64,000 nucleotides of DNA, taken from contig JAYKKM010000044.1 in the NCBI GenBank assembly GCA_035772405.1, positions 1,704,001 through 1,768,000 of the forward strand, in the 5' to 3' direction. Position 1 is the stretch's first letter; every line of letters begins with the position of its first letter. This DNA is from Chrysogorgia sp. JL179-B06. Taxonomy: Eukaryota > Cnidaria > Anthozoa > Scleralcyonacea > Chrysogorgiidae. Below are positions 1 to 11,671 of this stretch, in pieces. Below the pieces are notes generated by a model. That model did not search any database. It saw only the letters and a list, made by a program, of their open reading frames with translations, and was not told where the DNA came from. Made by a program: the position numbers and the translations under genes.

Positions 1-235
1 AAAACAGGGCTTGATGCTTTGATTATCTAGATTTAAAAAAAGTAAAACAAATATTTAAACAACTCTACGTTAAACTCAGTCATTTAAAATGTAACTTACA
101 GCGCACCAATCCTATACTATTGGTTGGATTATATTCCTAACCTTAAGTGGTAATTTAAGGCCATTGCACAATTACTGATTATTGGTGATTCTAGGTAGGA
201 GGTGTGCTGTGGAAACACGGGTGGTGTGTGCTATT

Positions 236-345
236 AGGGCGCTGCCTACTTACCAACCTCATAAAATTATTCATGAGGTTGATAAGTAGTTATGAACCTC
301 ATAAATACTAAACTTCACCAATGGTGATATAAGGCGGTTTATATA
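236..345. repeat. Dispersed repeat shared with 46172-46290
   Basis: The segment with CATGAGGTTGATAAGTAG and CTTCACCAATGGTGATATAA recurs in the opposite orientation at 46172-46290. No coding content is seen. Bases 1-235 show nothing else I recognise. Confidence 0.6.
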
Positions 346-385
346 TACCTTAGACCTCGGTGTTTAAGGGATATATCAATCCTCG

Positions 386-658
386 GGCCTGGAAACTCAG
401 CTAAAGTCTTTGTTCTATCTTTTTGTTCGTCTTTATGCAATTTTGTGCACGGTCACTGAACCTATTGTATTTTAGTATAATGAAGCAATCATCCAATAGA
501 ATCGTTTGGGTTTAATCGCTCAACCGTGTTGTTTAAATATTAATAAACCTAAAACAAAGGATGTGCACGGTGTAAGGTACGGTTCAACATCAAAACGTAG
601 CTCGTTATAGTCGCTTTGAAGTTTGCCGAGTTTCCAGACCATATCTCGATTGACTATG
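386..658. mobile_element. MITE family P, copy 1 (one end decayed)
   Basis: The body matches the copies at 3600-3900 and 5415-5719. The right terminus is the CATAGTCAATCGAGATATGG inverted repeat, ending at 658. The left terminus has degraded to AAGGGATATATCAATCC. It lies in or beyond an intron of the receptor gene. Confidence 0.8.
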
Positions 659-931
659 GTCTAAGGTATATAACCTATACATATATCTTAGCTGTGCTCC
701 GTGGTCAGACATCAGACATGAGTCGTATGGTGGCAGCCTTTGACATACCTTCGACTCGGCCACGTTCGAGCTAAACAATTTATAAAGACACACGTCTGTT
801 GTGTCTGTTAATAAGAACACCATTAGTACAAGGGTTTAATAATATTAGGGCGAGGGTTAGTATAGCGGTTTGATTTTGGATTAGGGTTATTTTTCAAACC
901 TTTATACTAACCCTCGCCCTAATGCGTTAGT

Positions 932-1110
932 ATACACAATGTTGTAGTGAATGTGGGAGAGCTCGGAGTAGACAGACGATACATGGACGAGCTCAGAGTA
1001 GATAGACGATACGTGGACGATCGTCAAGCTCATATCCTCAGAAAAATGATTCTGAGTCCCGGACAGGAACTCTCCCGAGATCTCCCACATTCACTACAAC
1101 ATTGTGTATA
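932..1110. repeat. Inverted repeat with a reversed SINE-A tail inside
   Basis: CACAATGTTGTAGTGAATGT near 938 is repeated in reverse complement near 1105. Between the arms is a minus-strand SINE-A tail (GACGATCGTCAAGCTCATATC). With the plus-strand SINE at 1160-1300 this makes a head-to-head SINE pair. Confidence 0.65.
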
Positions 1111-1159
1111 TTAACACATCCAAGCATTACCGATATATAGTCATGACTCAGTGCATCAT

Positions 1160-1300
1160 TGTAACCTTCGCTCTCCATCTGAGTCTCGTTAGCTCAATGG
1201 TTAGAGCATCTCACCGGCAATCAGAAGGTTACAGGTTCGATTCCTGTACGGGACTCCGAATCATTTTTCTGAGGATATGAGTTTGACGATCGTGCACGTA
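1160..1300 (+). mobile_element. SINE family A (tRNA-derived), copy 1
   Basis: A 76-nt tRNA-like head spans 1181-1256 with paired GAGTCTC/GGGACTC acceptor arms, an A box TTAGCTCAATGG and a B box GGTTCGATTCC. The anticodon loop has C at position 33 and the stem has a mismatch, so it is not a working tRNA gene. The conserved body continues CTGAGGATATGAGTTTGACG. Other copies are at 29135-29325, 34030-34200, 43183-43330 and, decayed, 47030-47095. Confidence 0.8.
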
Positions 1301-1438
1301 TCGCCTCACCCTCATACTAACCTTCGTTCCGCGGAAACCACATTTTAAAGTATATATACGTTCTAGCTTATCACCGATATCAGAGCTCTAAAGTATAGCC
1401 GGAGCAGAGAAACTAGAGTTTACACACCCATAAAATAC

Positions 1439-1765
1439 CTTGTGCTCCCTGAAGACGAAGATGAAGATCGCCAACGCGACTGCCAAAGCTTTGATGGTCT
1501 CATTGAGCGCGAGAAACACCGTCCTCATTGGAATATTTCGTGAATACATGCACGGTGTATCATCAACACATTGCTCGCATCCTTCGCGGCAGGGAAAGCA
1601 TTCAAACATGGAGCGATATAATGTCCAGTTGTTGGTATATGTATCTAGGATTTTACGGCCATCGAATGATTTAGTGTCAGCCTTGTGATCGGGAAAATAG
1701 TACCCTTTGCGACAGACGCAAAGGTAGTTCCCGGCGGTGAAACCCGTATCGGGTATGTGGACACA
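1439..1765 (-). CDS. Receptor exon 3: Cys-rich stalk and TM1
   Basis: 109 codons in phase 0, acceptor CTTTTCAG ending at 1766 and donor GTATTT at 1438. It contains CVHIPDTGF, GNYLCVCRKGYYFPD, ECFPCREGCEQCVDDTPC and a hydrophobic run ALAVALAIFIFVF followed by REHK, which places the exon end just after TM1. The remaining helices must lie beyond position 1. Confidence 0.87.
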
Positions 1766-4700
1766 CTGAAAAGGAAGACAAGAAAGAAACAAAATGATTA
1801 CATTACATAACATAACTATATACAACATAAAATAACATAACATAACATAACATAACATAACATAACATAACATAACATAACATAACATAACATAACATAC
1901 CATACCATACCATACCATACCATACCATACCACCATATACCATACCATAACATAAGCTGCAGTAATTTCGTCACGTTTAACGAATTTAGAGCATAAATAG
2001 TCAGGTACAAGGATATACCATCACTATTTTAGGAAATTGACGCTGGTACTAAAGCCTAGGGGCGGCAGCTGAGAAAGCACGATCACCAAGAGTCTTTTTG
2101 GTTTTCATACTTGGTGCAGGGTATAGTAAAAGTCCAGAATTTGCCTTAGTCCGTTGTCTTTCCGGGTTTCTATCAGGGTGACCCTGGCTGGCGGCAGGGA
2201 TATCTTTTTGTTTACTTTACCCATGTAAAGTCACCCTCCCAGACGTGTCATATTTCAGTGAAAAAGCGCGCAATAAAAGCGCTCGTTTGGTGTATTTCAG
2301 ATTCAAGTAAAACTCCACCACTGTTCTGTTCTACCAGAAGTCCGCCAAAATCGACGACGACGACGAACAGCTCTCCTTCGAACGGTCTCATCCGAGCCAA
2401 AGCAGCATTGTACTGGTTGGCCGCATGAATTGCTAACTGTTGTTGATGACATTTTTGAAACAACAAAAAGCCAAGCAATAGACCACAGCGTTTAAATGCG
2501 GCGACCAAAGGACCAAGAGACAAAAGAATAAAACTTGCCACCAAAACTCTTCGTTTGTCCGCTATTTTCAATTTGTTTAGTGGCCACAAAAAGGGAGGGT
2601 TACCCTACTAGAGGAGTTAGTCCTGCTACAAGGGTCACCCTACACCATGTAAACAGAGGTATGTAAACAGACCTCACAAAAATAGAACAGTCACCTTCGA
2701 ACGCTCTTTCTTTACAAGAACGTGTAGAACATGGAACACTCTACCGTGCGAAATGCGTAGGAAGGGTCTCACCCTTGAAAAGTTCAAGAGCCAGCTCCAA
2801 ATTTACTACCAAACAGCAGTAGACCACTATACGACCCAGAAGAACCATGGACATGGAAATCTATCTGCACCAGATGCAACACAGCGCGTGGTCTCATGAG
2901 TGCGACCTGTTGCTGTAGCTGACAATTTTTAGAATTTTGCGCGCGGAGCGGGATTCCTTTGTCTTTTGAGCTCTTAATAAAATTACTTCCGCACGAGAGC
3001 TCACAGGTCAGGGCGTCTCGCTCCGCGCGCGGACCTAATTTATTAATTCTTTTTCTCTCAACTCACTTCGGGACCGCAGTAATTGGCGATTGCTGTCGCG
3101 GCCACCCTGCCACATGTACTATACTTATAATACAACCTTAGCAAATAACTTATTAATTAATCCATAGAATCTTAATCACTACACATTCCAATATTTGTGG
3201 CGAAACGAAATAAATAAATAAACAGGGCGGTGGACTGCTGGGAAACCATAGAGCAGACTGCGCGGGCAGGATAATGTTGCTGTACAGACCTCCCACTCGG
3301 TCAATAAGTATTTAATTCTTTTAATTCCTTTAAAATTCATCACTGTCTGATCAGCGTTAAAATTTGTAGAATTCCACAGCATGGCGCTGGCCATATGGAT
3401 GAGAATCTTCATTTTTCTGCATTAGTACGGGGCGAGGAAAAGTCATATTATCTCGTTTAGCATGCCGAGTGTTAAAATTATGTTTATCCGAGACATAGAA
3501 CTATTTATCTATTATCTGTTGACATACGCAAAGATTTTCAGTTTGTAAAACTAACACAAGGCGGGGAAAGTAGCATGTTGACATGTCAACACGTTGCACC
3601 ATAGTCAATCGAGATATGGTCTGGAAACTCGGCAAACTTCAAAGCGACTATAATGAGCTACGTTTTGATGTTGAACCGTACCTTACACCGTGCACATCCT
3701 TTGTTTTAGGTTTATTAATATTTAAACAACACGGTTGACTTGAGCGATTAAACCCAAACGACTCTATTGGATGATTGCTTCATTATACTAAAATACAATA
3801 GGTTCAGTGACCGTGCACCGTGCACAAAATTGCATAAAGACGAACAAAAAATAGAACAAAGACTTTTAATAGCTGAGTTTCCATATCTCGATTGACTATG
3901 GTCTACTGTGGTGGTAGCCGAGTCTAGGTTACGGTGGCTTTCTGTATTATTTTTCGGGTCGATAAATTGCAATTATTGCATCATCCCGATAGGCTTTGCG
4001 AAACCACACGGCGCGCTCATCTTCATGCGCCATCTTCTTTGGTCGCTATTGCTCGAGTGTTATTATAGTAAATTTGTGATCTATGTGGCTGACAAATATC
4101 TTGATCACTTTTAAGTGCAAGTAGCCCAAGTTAACGCCTAGTCGCCTAGCGACCGTCTTGTTCTTAAGATATTGTTGTTATGATTATGATTATGATGATT
4201 ATGATGATTGTGATGATGATGATGATTATGATTATCATTATCATTATGATTATGATGATTATGGTTATGATGATTATGATGATTATGATGATTATGATGA
4301 TTATGATTATGATTATAATTATGATTATGATGATTATGGTTATGATGATGATGATTATCATTATGATGATTATGATTATTATGATGATTATCATTATGAT
4401 GATTATGGTTATGATTATTATGATGATTATGATTATGCTTATGATGATTATGGTTATGATGATTATGATGATGATTATGATTATGATTATGATTATTATG
4501 ATAATTATTATTATGATTATGATTATGATTATGATGATGATGATGTTTATGATGATTATGATTATGATCATTATCATTATGATTATGGTTATGATTATGA
4601 TGATTATGATGATGATTATCATTATGATTATGATGACTATGATTATGATGAGTATGATGATTATCATGATTATGATGATTATTATGATTATGATCATGAT

Positions 4701-7700
4701 GATTATCATTATGATTATCATTATGATGATTATGATGAGGATTATGATGATGATTATGATGATGATGATTATGATGATTATGAAGATGTAAATACGAAGC
4801 CGGGATTAGGTCACTTCAATATGGCCTATATGCAGCCGTAGTTTGTGTTCTAAATTACGGGAAAACCTTCGACAACTGATTCATTTTAGCATCTAAAAAG
4901 ATCAGAGACAGATAGTCTCTGTTGCCTATAGTAAAACTATATAACGTGGTCCCTTCAAGATGGCTGCCGCGAAATATTCCTGGCTTCATTTTTTCGCAGC
5001 ATCATCCAAACAATAATTTCTCGATCCAGTCTTTATTTAGAGATCAGTGAGCTTGAATCACTAATTACTGCGGGCTCATATATTGGGAATTTACCTCAGT
5101 GCTCTGATTTTTGCAAAGATGGGTTCCATAAAAAGACAAAGGCCGTTGAATCTTTCCCTTCGTCCATTTTCGCTTTGCCTCCTGAACTGCTTCGGTTTTC
5201 GGGAAATCACACTGGTTTATTTCGATGGTGTCCAACTCAATATCGATACTAACCACACCTCTAAAAACACAGATTTTGGTCTTTATTTTAACGCCAGCAA
5301 AAATGTTATAAGTATAGTGTGAAGAATTTACGAGATCTTTGAGGACAGACGCGAGAGTCATATTTCAAAGCTTGTTAAACGATGTGTTAATGAATACACA
5401 CCACACTTTTTAACCATAGTCAATCGAGATATGGTCTGGAAACTCAGCTAAAGTCTTTTTTCTATCTTTTTGTTCGTCTTTATGCAATTTTGTGCACGGT
5501 GCACGGTCACTGAACCTATGTCCTATTGTATTTTAGTATAATGAAGCAATCATCCAATAGAATCGTTTGGGTTTAATCGCTCAACCGTGTTGTTTAAATA
5601 TTAATAAACCTAAAACAAAGGATGTGCACGGTGTAAGGTACGGTTCAACATCAAAACGTAGCTCATTATAGTCGCTTTGAAGTTTGCCGAGTTTCCTAAC
5701 CATATCTCGATTGACTATGTTTTAACTTTTACTGCGTTATTAAGAGGTCTGCTTGGCAAAGTAATCATCATGCCTGATTGGCTGTATATTTTTTAATTGT
5801 ATAATTTGTAGTAACTTTTGGTATATTATTTATATCCTATTAGTTTCTAGTATATTTAGTTTGATTTTTGACCATATAGGACAGGGCCTCTAATCACTAT
5901 GTATTAGCTGAAAGAGTGACGCACTCTATTGAAATATAAGCATATATCTATTCTTTTTTAACCCATTTCTCTCCATGAATTACCTCAAATGTTCTGAAAC
6001 TATAGTATTGTACGCATCATAGTTTTTGCACTGCGTTCGCAATGAAAAAGTGTTATCGTACTCTGCGAGCAGACGCTTCCACAATACAGTCGGGTTCGAG
6101 TTATCGGGAGTTCGAGTTACCTGGAGTTGAGCCGGAACAAATGACCGGAAATAAGGAAAAAACGGTGTTTACTGTGTATTTCTATTCATACAGTGTCATT
6201 ATTAATACACTGTCATTTTAAGGAGTTTAGCGGCAAAGCTAAGATACTAAGCTAGCGAAATCTGAACTTGGACTAACACCTTTTTTGTAATACAAAAAAG
6301 ACAGAATACACGGCTGCTTCAAAATAAATTCAATTTTTTGGACTACAATACTGTATTTTTTGACTTGTCACGTCTTGACAAACGTGGTTCGAGTTATCGA
6401 GGGTAACATTATATAGAAAATGACCTGAAAGGAAACGAAATTGCTTCGAATTAGCGGTATCGTGGGTTCGAGTTAGCGAGGGTAAAATTACAGTAAATGT
6501 ATGACGGAAATCCAGGGGAAATCGATTTTGGTTCGAGTTAGCGAGAGTTCATCATTTAAAATTGGAATCTCGTCATATGTTCTCCTTAGTCATCATTGCA
6601 CATTAGCTTTTGTTATTGTATTTCTCTCCATGTTTTCCTTGGATTCCTGCTCTGTATATACGGAGATAATAATCTGAAAGTTACAGTAGCAACTGTCTGT
6701 ATATCTATTTGGGTTTGTTATTAAAACTTGTATCGACGATATGCTAGGAATTTGGCTTTACCTAAATTTTTTCTTCTTCGGTTGGGTAAATGGTTGGGAC
6801 AATTAAATTTCTGATCTTAATTTGGTTGGCAAATTATATATATGGCAACGATCGTTTACGAAACGAGCAACTCCTTCGCCGCCTGCATATTTAGTTCCTA
6901 TTTACAATAAGGAACAATCATTATGTCGAGCGTAATGTGTGTTTAATTCGATACAGGATAAAGTCGACGTTGGAATAACAATTCCAAGGGCAAGGGTATT
7001 TTCTCAACTTTCCTGTGTCTTAATGAAAAAACAATAATTGAAATAATAGCTCAACGTTGTTGTCGCACTGTCGCACACATCTGACAAATGCAGCTTCATC
7101 AGTGAGGGGAAAGGGAGTTTACGATTCATTCGGACTATGACTGCGGTCGGAAGACAATTCAACCTTGTAGGGAATGATCATATACATATATTACTCTAAA
7201 CTACAGATCACATACCACAAACTCGTATTGTCCTAAATCGTTTATAGACAGTGCGTTCCCATAGTTGTTTGTTCCGAGACTTAATTGTGCTATGATTTTC
7301 GACAGTTTCGTACCGGCTCGAGTCCCGCGTGCGTTGTCTCTTTGTGTTTACGACGAAAAAATGCTTTATCTGCGTTGTAAACAGGGTCACAACGATGTGA
7401 AGAATAACTCTACCGCCGACTATAGGGACCAAATTTCTAAACACCGTTTGTGTAATTCAGTTTTAAAGCGGAATGCGAGGTCTGAGTCGCTACAAAACCT
7501 CAGGAAAATTGCTTAAATCTTTGTCAAATCTACAAAACTACGGTTCAAAATTTTTATAACTATATTTACACAAAAAAGTTCATCATTTAAAATTGGAATC
7601 TCATGACATCAAGTTCGCCTTAGTCATTGCACATTAGCTTTTGTTATTGTTTTCCTCTCCTTGTTTTCCTTGCAGGATTCCTGCTCTGTATAGGGAGATA

Positions 7701-10700
7701 ATAATCTGAAAGTTACAGTAGCATCTGTCTGTATATCTATTTGAGTTTGTTATTAAAACTTGTATCGACGATATGCCGGGAATTGGGCTTTATCAAACTT
7801 TTTTCTTCTTGAGTTGGGTAAAAGATTTTCTTTACCCATAAATGGTTGGGACGGTTAAATTTCGGAAACAAAGTTTCCCTCATTAGAGCACTGTTCTATT
7901 TTTTGAAACAAGTTTCAGAGACATTTCTATTTCGCCAATAACATTGGGTAGCTGAATCATGTGACCAAGTTACCAACTTACAATTTCCGCTGTCCATTTT
8001 GAACTCTGGCTAAATAAACCTCATGTAAAACAGAAATGGCGAAAGACTTTTGGACTTCCGAGAAAACTGATCTTTTCATCGAGCTGCGAGAGAGAGGGCT
8101 AGCCTCTCTCCTGCAGGAATAGCACTACACATTCGGGTATCTTTCTTCGTTATTGATGGACCAACTAAATTTAAAAGTTCGTTGAAGGAACCTGGATCCA
8201 TTCGCATAAACTTAACATAGGATGCAGTGTCACCAAAACGAAGCTTAGCTGTCAGGTCTCAATACGCTCCTTATTTAGGTCTATTCAGAATCCATTTTCT
8301 GGTCCATATTTTTCGATTCCGTCGTCGCCTCGCTCTTCTCTTTACGATAGTAATAATAATTATACTGCTGCATATTGCTAGACTATTCTTTTCTTCTGCA
8401 ATATAATTTGGCGATGATACACTTCGTCAAAGTTCGCGCTCATATTTCGCCCCTTAATTTAAATAAACAAACTGCTTCAACAACGGTGTGTGTATTCTGA
8501 ACGGTTTCTGAAACCATGTTTCGGAAACTTGTTTCGGAAATTTGTTTCAGTGTATGGCTGGCCCTCTTTGTGAAGATTATTCTGCTATAAAGTATTCAGT
8601 TCGTGTGTAATTCTTTCAGAATTCACCGACTATAACCCCCCGTATATCAAAAATTATTTTACCGCTCCTAACAGACACGAGGCGAACGAAAACAGTGCAG
8701 GTCGGCGTAAGATAATAACCTTCATCCCTATCTCGATGAAAGAATGATCCATGTCTGGTATTTTTCCGTCGTGCGTTGCAGGCTCCTTACATGTACTACT
8801 TATGTACATGATGCGTCAGGTTTCAATAATTAATAACGTTAAAAAGGCGGAAACTTAACATTATTCAGTGATTAGCGGTTTGCTTAACTTCATGATTTTG
8901 TGATTAATGTCATGATTGGTGAAATGGCTTTTTAAGGGAACATTCACAGGTTTAGTTCTTTGTTATCTAGCTACGACACAATTCTCAAGACATCCGACAG
9001 ACATCCTATTTTTTCATACAAAAAAATCACCCGAAACATATGGCCTTGGAAATTCAAGATTCCAGTCAAAACATGAAAAAAATAAATGAAATTGTAATAT
9101 TTCAGGCCGTCAGGCGGACCTTTTTAGATTGATGGAGGGCTCCGGAGCCAGGAAATTTCCCCTTTTAGAAATGGGTGGAAATGTCATATGCATCTAAAAC
9201 TGCTAAGCGTACGAATATACTAATTTATTATCAATAAAGCCGGCTGATTTCCCGAGCTGCGTTTTTTTCCCACCCGTACTAAACGAATATGGTTCAACTA
9301 TATTCAACTTTTTATATAAAACAAACAAACCAAATGATGTCAAATTGTCGAAGGAAAAAAGCGCTCAGTTGATTTCGCAGCGCAACGGAGATCTGCCTTG
9401 GGAAATGTTTTAAAGATATGCGGTTCTCCTTTCGTATGACAACAAGTGACCCAAAAAAGATCTTTTTGTTTTTGTCTGGTCTTTAGTTTTCGTTAGGTTA
9501 GGGCTAGCTATGGACAACGAACATTCTCCTTGCTAACATCAATTCGATCTAAGCAACCAACGCAACGATTAATAATACAGCAAGTAAGAAAATAACTTAA
9601 CGAGTATACTTCGCCCTAATGTCGTAATGACTCATTCTCCACTTTTTGAAGTTGTTGGTTGGTTGTGGTTTTTAGCTTAATATACAATCGTTCACGTTAA
9701 ACTCTGTTTAAACTTCAAAACAATACTACCGCACGGCGAGACATCAGACTCGTATTTGTTTATTAATGCATTACGGCATTATACTTTGAAATATGCACGG
9801 CCCTCTGGTGTCGATATTCAGGTTAAGAAGTGACTTCTCGTGTCTTCGTGTGTTTTTCTTAGTAAACAGCGCGGTGATTGACATTTTCAAGATATATCAC
9901 ACAAAACATAAATCATAACACACAAAACGTTGTACTTTGTGACTAGTGTACGCTTCTTCGTTGTTCCGCCCAATAACTAACCCGTCCAAACACGTTTACA
10001 ACTTTACGGGGCTATATGTTATCTAGCTCCGAGTCCGCGAAAATTTCCAACAACGCAGCGACAAATCGAGTTGTTTACCAAGACTTGAAAGTGTCGAATT
10101 TAAATTGGAACATCTTCTCATATCACTCATCGTTCCACCTGCTCATATGCGCAACCATCTTCGAATTCTCACCGTCAATTGCGCAGACAAAGACGGGCAC
10201 CTGTTTTTCTAAGTTTTTTTAGTCCCACGCATACTCCAACCGTCGAACGCTAAAACCGAAAACGGCGAACGAAAACGGTGCGACACTAGAAAATCGCAAC
10301 GTGGCGGTTGTACTCGGATGATCGCAGGTTTTCTCATCCGTTGTCTTATTAATTGATATGCATGCACGCGTTTGATTGTTAAATATTAATCTATTTTTGC
10401 AGTGATGATAATATCTAGCCTTTTGATGTTGTTTCGCGTGAACGAACATCCCAAATATAGACATTGGCGTGCGGACCACAATTTCCTAAGAACTACCAAT
10501 AGTTACATTGTTGCTCGTGGTTAACGATATAACGATTTCAAAAGTATCAATGATCGCGGAAAATATACATGTGCTTTTAATAGACTTATTTAGTACGTGT
10601 CATTTGATTATTTGAATAATGTCTAATGAATCACTAGAAACCTGGCCAGCCATAACCACCGAAATCTTCAGTAAACGATTCATTCTCTTCCTATATACAA

Positions 10701-11671
10701 GGGGACTTATTAACTCCAAAGAGGTTGCGTTTTATGCTATATCTTCTGCGTTTTCATCTTCTATTTTTCGCCCCCCGAAACTTTCAAGTGGCTTTGGAAA
10801 GCCGTATCGACAGCTGGTATGTTTGACCTGCTTCCTCATATGTGACTAATTGCAGTAAGATAAACAACAAGGGTCGAGCTTTCTTTGCAGCCATTACTTA
10901 CAGAAATATGTCGTTTTCGTTGTAAAATGGTGCTAGGTAGGTCAGCATCCACGTCTTCCCACCAAAGCAGTCGTAGTACGGGTTTGTCCAGATACCGTCA
11001 TCCGAAGTAACGAATCTTCTCGAGACGTTGAAAAACTTACCACTTTTAATCGATGCGTTGACGTTCATTAGGTTGGCATCATAGTACTCGATGGCAGTCT
11101 TTGGTTTATTTTTAAGGCCTTTCTCTCGTCCGACCTTCCACCATACAAAATGCCCGGGATTGCCTACGTAGTTATATTGGGCACCCAAGTCGAAGACGCG
11201 GGTCCTGTTGCGGGCCGTCTTGTCTTTAAAAGCGTAGGGACAAAACCGCTCTCGGCCCCTGAAGCGATGGCCTTCGAAACATATCACGGAGCCATAAATA
11301 CCGTGCAAGGAAAGCGCATTTGAGCGTACCAACGAATACATGGTGGCCTCGTTTTCCACCAACGAGTAATTCTCGTCGTTCTTATGGCGCCATGCCGATG
11401 TGAGGAAGTTCGCCACATTGTTCGTCAAGTCTTCCTCCTTTTCCCACGTTTGGTAATCCAACACAAACGGTTGTGAGTCGGAAAAGTGGTAATCCATCGT
11501 ACAATTTTTGGTCCGAAGATTACTGTCTATAAACTTTCGATATTCGAGCATCAGCAATACGTCTGCGTAGTTGGCAGTCTCGGATGAATTTTCCACTGAA
11601 ATGACGGGCTGAAGTTCGCTAAGCAGGCTTAGGTTGATCAGCCAGAGACTCATCGAGTAAATACTAGCCAT
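1439..11671 (-). CDS. GPR158/GPR179-like class C orphan GPCR, 5' part (3 coding exons, gene runs off the left edge)
   Basis: Coding exons on the minus strand are 11671-10902, 5260-5095 and 1765-1439 (770+166+327 nt = 421 codons). Phases agree (2, then 0, then 0) and every junction is GT-AG. The ATG at 11671 has an in-frame TAG nine bases upstream. The product has a signal peptide, a Cache-like extracellular domain ending in WTNPYYDC...TYLAPFY, a short beta segment GVVSIDIELDTIEINQCD, an EGF-like stalk (GNYLCVCRKGYY), the CFPCREGCEQCVDDTPC motif that precedes TM1 in GPR158/179, and one hydrophobic helix. In vertebrates this family is a plasma-membrane receptor. GPR158 has been described as a metabotropic glycine receptor that couples to RGS7-Gbeta5 through its cytoplasmic tail. 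That tail and helices 2-7 are outside the window. Family assignment is strong; ligand and subtype are unknown. Confidence 0.86.
1806..1953. repeat. Pentanucleotide microsatellite (CATAA)n then (CATAC)n
   Basis: About 150 bp of tandem CATAA that switches to CATAC units, 40 bp upstream of receptor exon 3 on the coding strand. The open frames across it are repeat artefacts. Confidence 0.95.
2248..2589 (-). pseudogene. Unrecognised 113-codon ORF in receptor intron 2, possibly a transposon exon
   Basis: The frame reads ADKRRVLVASFILLSLG then a Gln-rich QQQLAIHAANQYNAALAR segment. It is flanked by AGGGTGACCCTGG (near 2176) and AGGGTTACCCT/AGGGTCACCCT (near 2597 and 2630), which look like element termini. 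N-terminal exons of PIF/Harbinger-type transposase genes can look like this, but I cannot confirm it and no catalytic motif is visible. Bases 1954-2247 hold nothing recognisable. Confidence 0.25.
2690..3141 (+). pseudogene. 3' end of a non-LTR retrotransposon (C-terminal RT tail)
   Basis: Translation across frameshifts gives SFFTRTCRTWNTLPCEMR, LTLEKFKSQLQIYYQTAVD, WTWKSICTRCNTARGL, which is the usual C-terminus of a LINE ORF2 (R-x-W-N-x-LP-x-x-x-R and a WTWKSxCxxCNTARxL signature). It is followed by a 3' tail containing CGCGGCCACCCTGCCA, also seen at 25610-25625. The same protein family recurs on the minus strand at 17641-17937. Confidence 0.75.
3142..3599. other. Receptor intron, no feature recognised
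   Basis: AT-rich intronic sequence. Short ORFs on both strands lack codon bias or family motifs. Confidence 0.5.
3600..3900. mobile_element. MITE family P, copy 2
   Basis: 301 bp with both terminal inverted repeats intact (CATAGTCAATCGAGATATGG at the left, its complement at the right). The body contains ACCGTGCACAAAATTGCATA and no coding capacity. The flanks do not show a clean target duplication here. Confidence 0.9.
4165..4790. repeat. Trinucleotide array (TGATTA/TGATGA)n, about 620 bp
   Basis: Nearly uninterrupted GAT and TAT triplets read as poly Asp-Tyr, poly Ile or poly Met in different frames; none of these frames is a gene. It lies in receptor intron 2. Confidence 0.97.
4797..5052 (+). 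mobile_element. Repeat family E, copy 1
   Basis: The sequence with GATCAGAGACAGATAGTCTC and CTTTATTTAGAGATCAGTG recurs at 24183-24425 and twice, in inverted order, at 39928-40632. It ends about 40 bp downstream of receptor exon 2 on the coding strand. It is non-coding. Confidence 0.8.
5095..5260 (-). CDS. Receptor exon 2: end of ligand domain and first stalk cysteines
   Basis: The acceptor GTTTTTAG ends at 5261 and the donor GTAAAT begins at 5094. It encodes GVVSIDIELDTIEINQCD, then a basic linker, then FYGTHLCKNQSTE. The human GPR158 counterpart is a segment that also ends in an NQC/DQC motif followed by GTHKC. The entry phase of 2 and exit phase of 0 match the flanking exons. Confidence 0.85.
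5415..5719. mobile_element. MITE family P, copy 3, with 7-bp target duplication
   Basis: 305 bp in the opposite orientation to copy 2. It is bounded by CATAGTCAATCGAGATATGG inverted repeats and flanked by TTTTAAC at 5408-5414 and 5720-5726. It has no ORF. Confidence 0.92.
5727..6086. other. Receptor intron 1, no feature recognised
   Basis: AT-rich, no repeat partner found in the window, no coding signal. Confidence 0.45.
6087..6545. mobile_element. Region of GGTTCGAGTTA(T/G)CGAG subterminal repeats
   Basis: Variants of TTCGAGTTATCGGGAG and TTCGAGTTAGCGAGGGTAA occur six times between 6091 and 6550, spaced through 460 bp. Such repeats are common at the ends of pogo/Tigger-type elements, so this is probably a decayed non-autonomous copy. 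The class is inferred; no transposase is visible. Confidence 0.5.
6546..6845 (-). mobile_element. DNA element family D, internal fragment 1
   Basis: Matches the reverse complement of the full copy at 19304-19830 (AAATTGGAATCTCGTCAT, GGATTCCTGCTCTGTATA, CTTGTATCGACGATATGCTA), without its termini. No feature is seen from 6846 to 7578. Confidence 0.8.
7579..7861 (-). mobile_element. DNA element family D, internal fragment 2
   Basis: A second terminus-less copy of the same segment, 1 kb from fragment 1 and in the same orientation (GGATTCCTGCTCTGTATAGG, TATCGACGATATGCCGGG). Confidence 0.8.
7862..8560. other. Possible decayed element with GGAAACAAAGTTTCC-type ends
   Basis: Variants of GAAACAAGTTTC/GTTTCGGAAAC cluster at 7865-7915 and again at 8500-8550. 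This hints at paired termini around 600 bp of unrecognised DNA. Confidence 0.3.
8561..10901. other. Receptor intron 1 (5' half), no feature recognised
   Basis: 2.3 kb with only short uncharacterised ORFs. No splice-bounded exon fits the phase of the receptor, and I see no repeat partner elsewhere in the window. Confidence 0.45.
10902..11671 (-). CDS. Receptor exon 1: signal peptide and Cache-like domain
   Basis: 256 codons plus 2 nt. It starts MASIYSMSLWLINLSLLS, a hydrophobic leader. Several N-glycosylation sequons are visible (NSS, NCT, NYS, NRT, NAS, NVS). Cysteines in SVICFEG, RFCPYAF and YYDCFGG are placed as in the GPR158 extracellular domain. The donor is the GTAAGT read from 10901 down; the last codon is split as CT|A (Leu). 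An apparent stop a few codons further on lies in the intron. Confidence 0.88.

Noticed and set aside
1181..1256. Possible tRNA gene with GGC anticodon
   Set aside because: C at position 33, a mismatch in the anticodon stem, and an extended conserved body present in other copies; it is a SINE head.
4158..4841. 227-codon Asp/Tyr-rich ORF
   Set aside because: It is the translation of a GAT/TAT array; all frames on both strands are open for the same reason.
7265..7516. 83-codon ORF in receptor intron 1
   Set aside because: Open on both strands, no family similarity, and phase does not fit the receptor exons.
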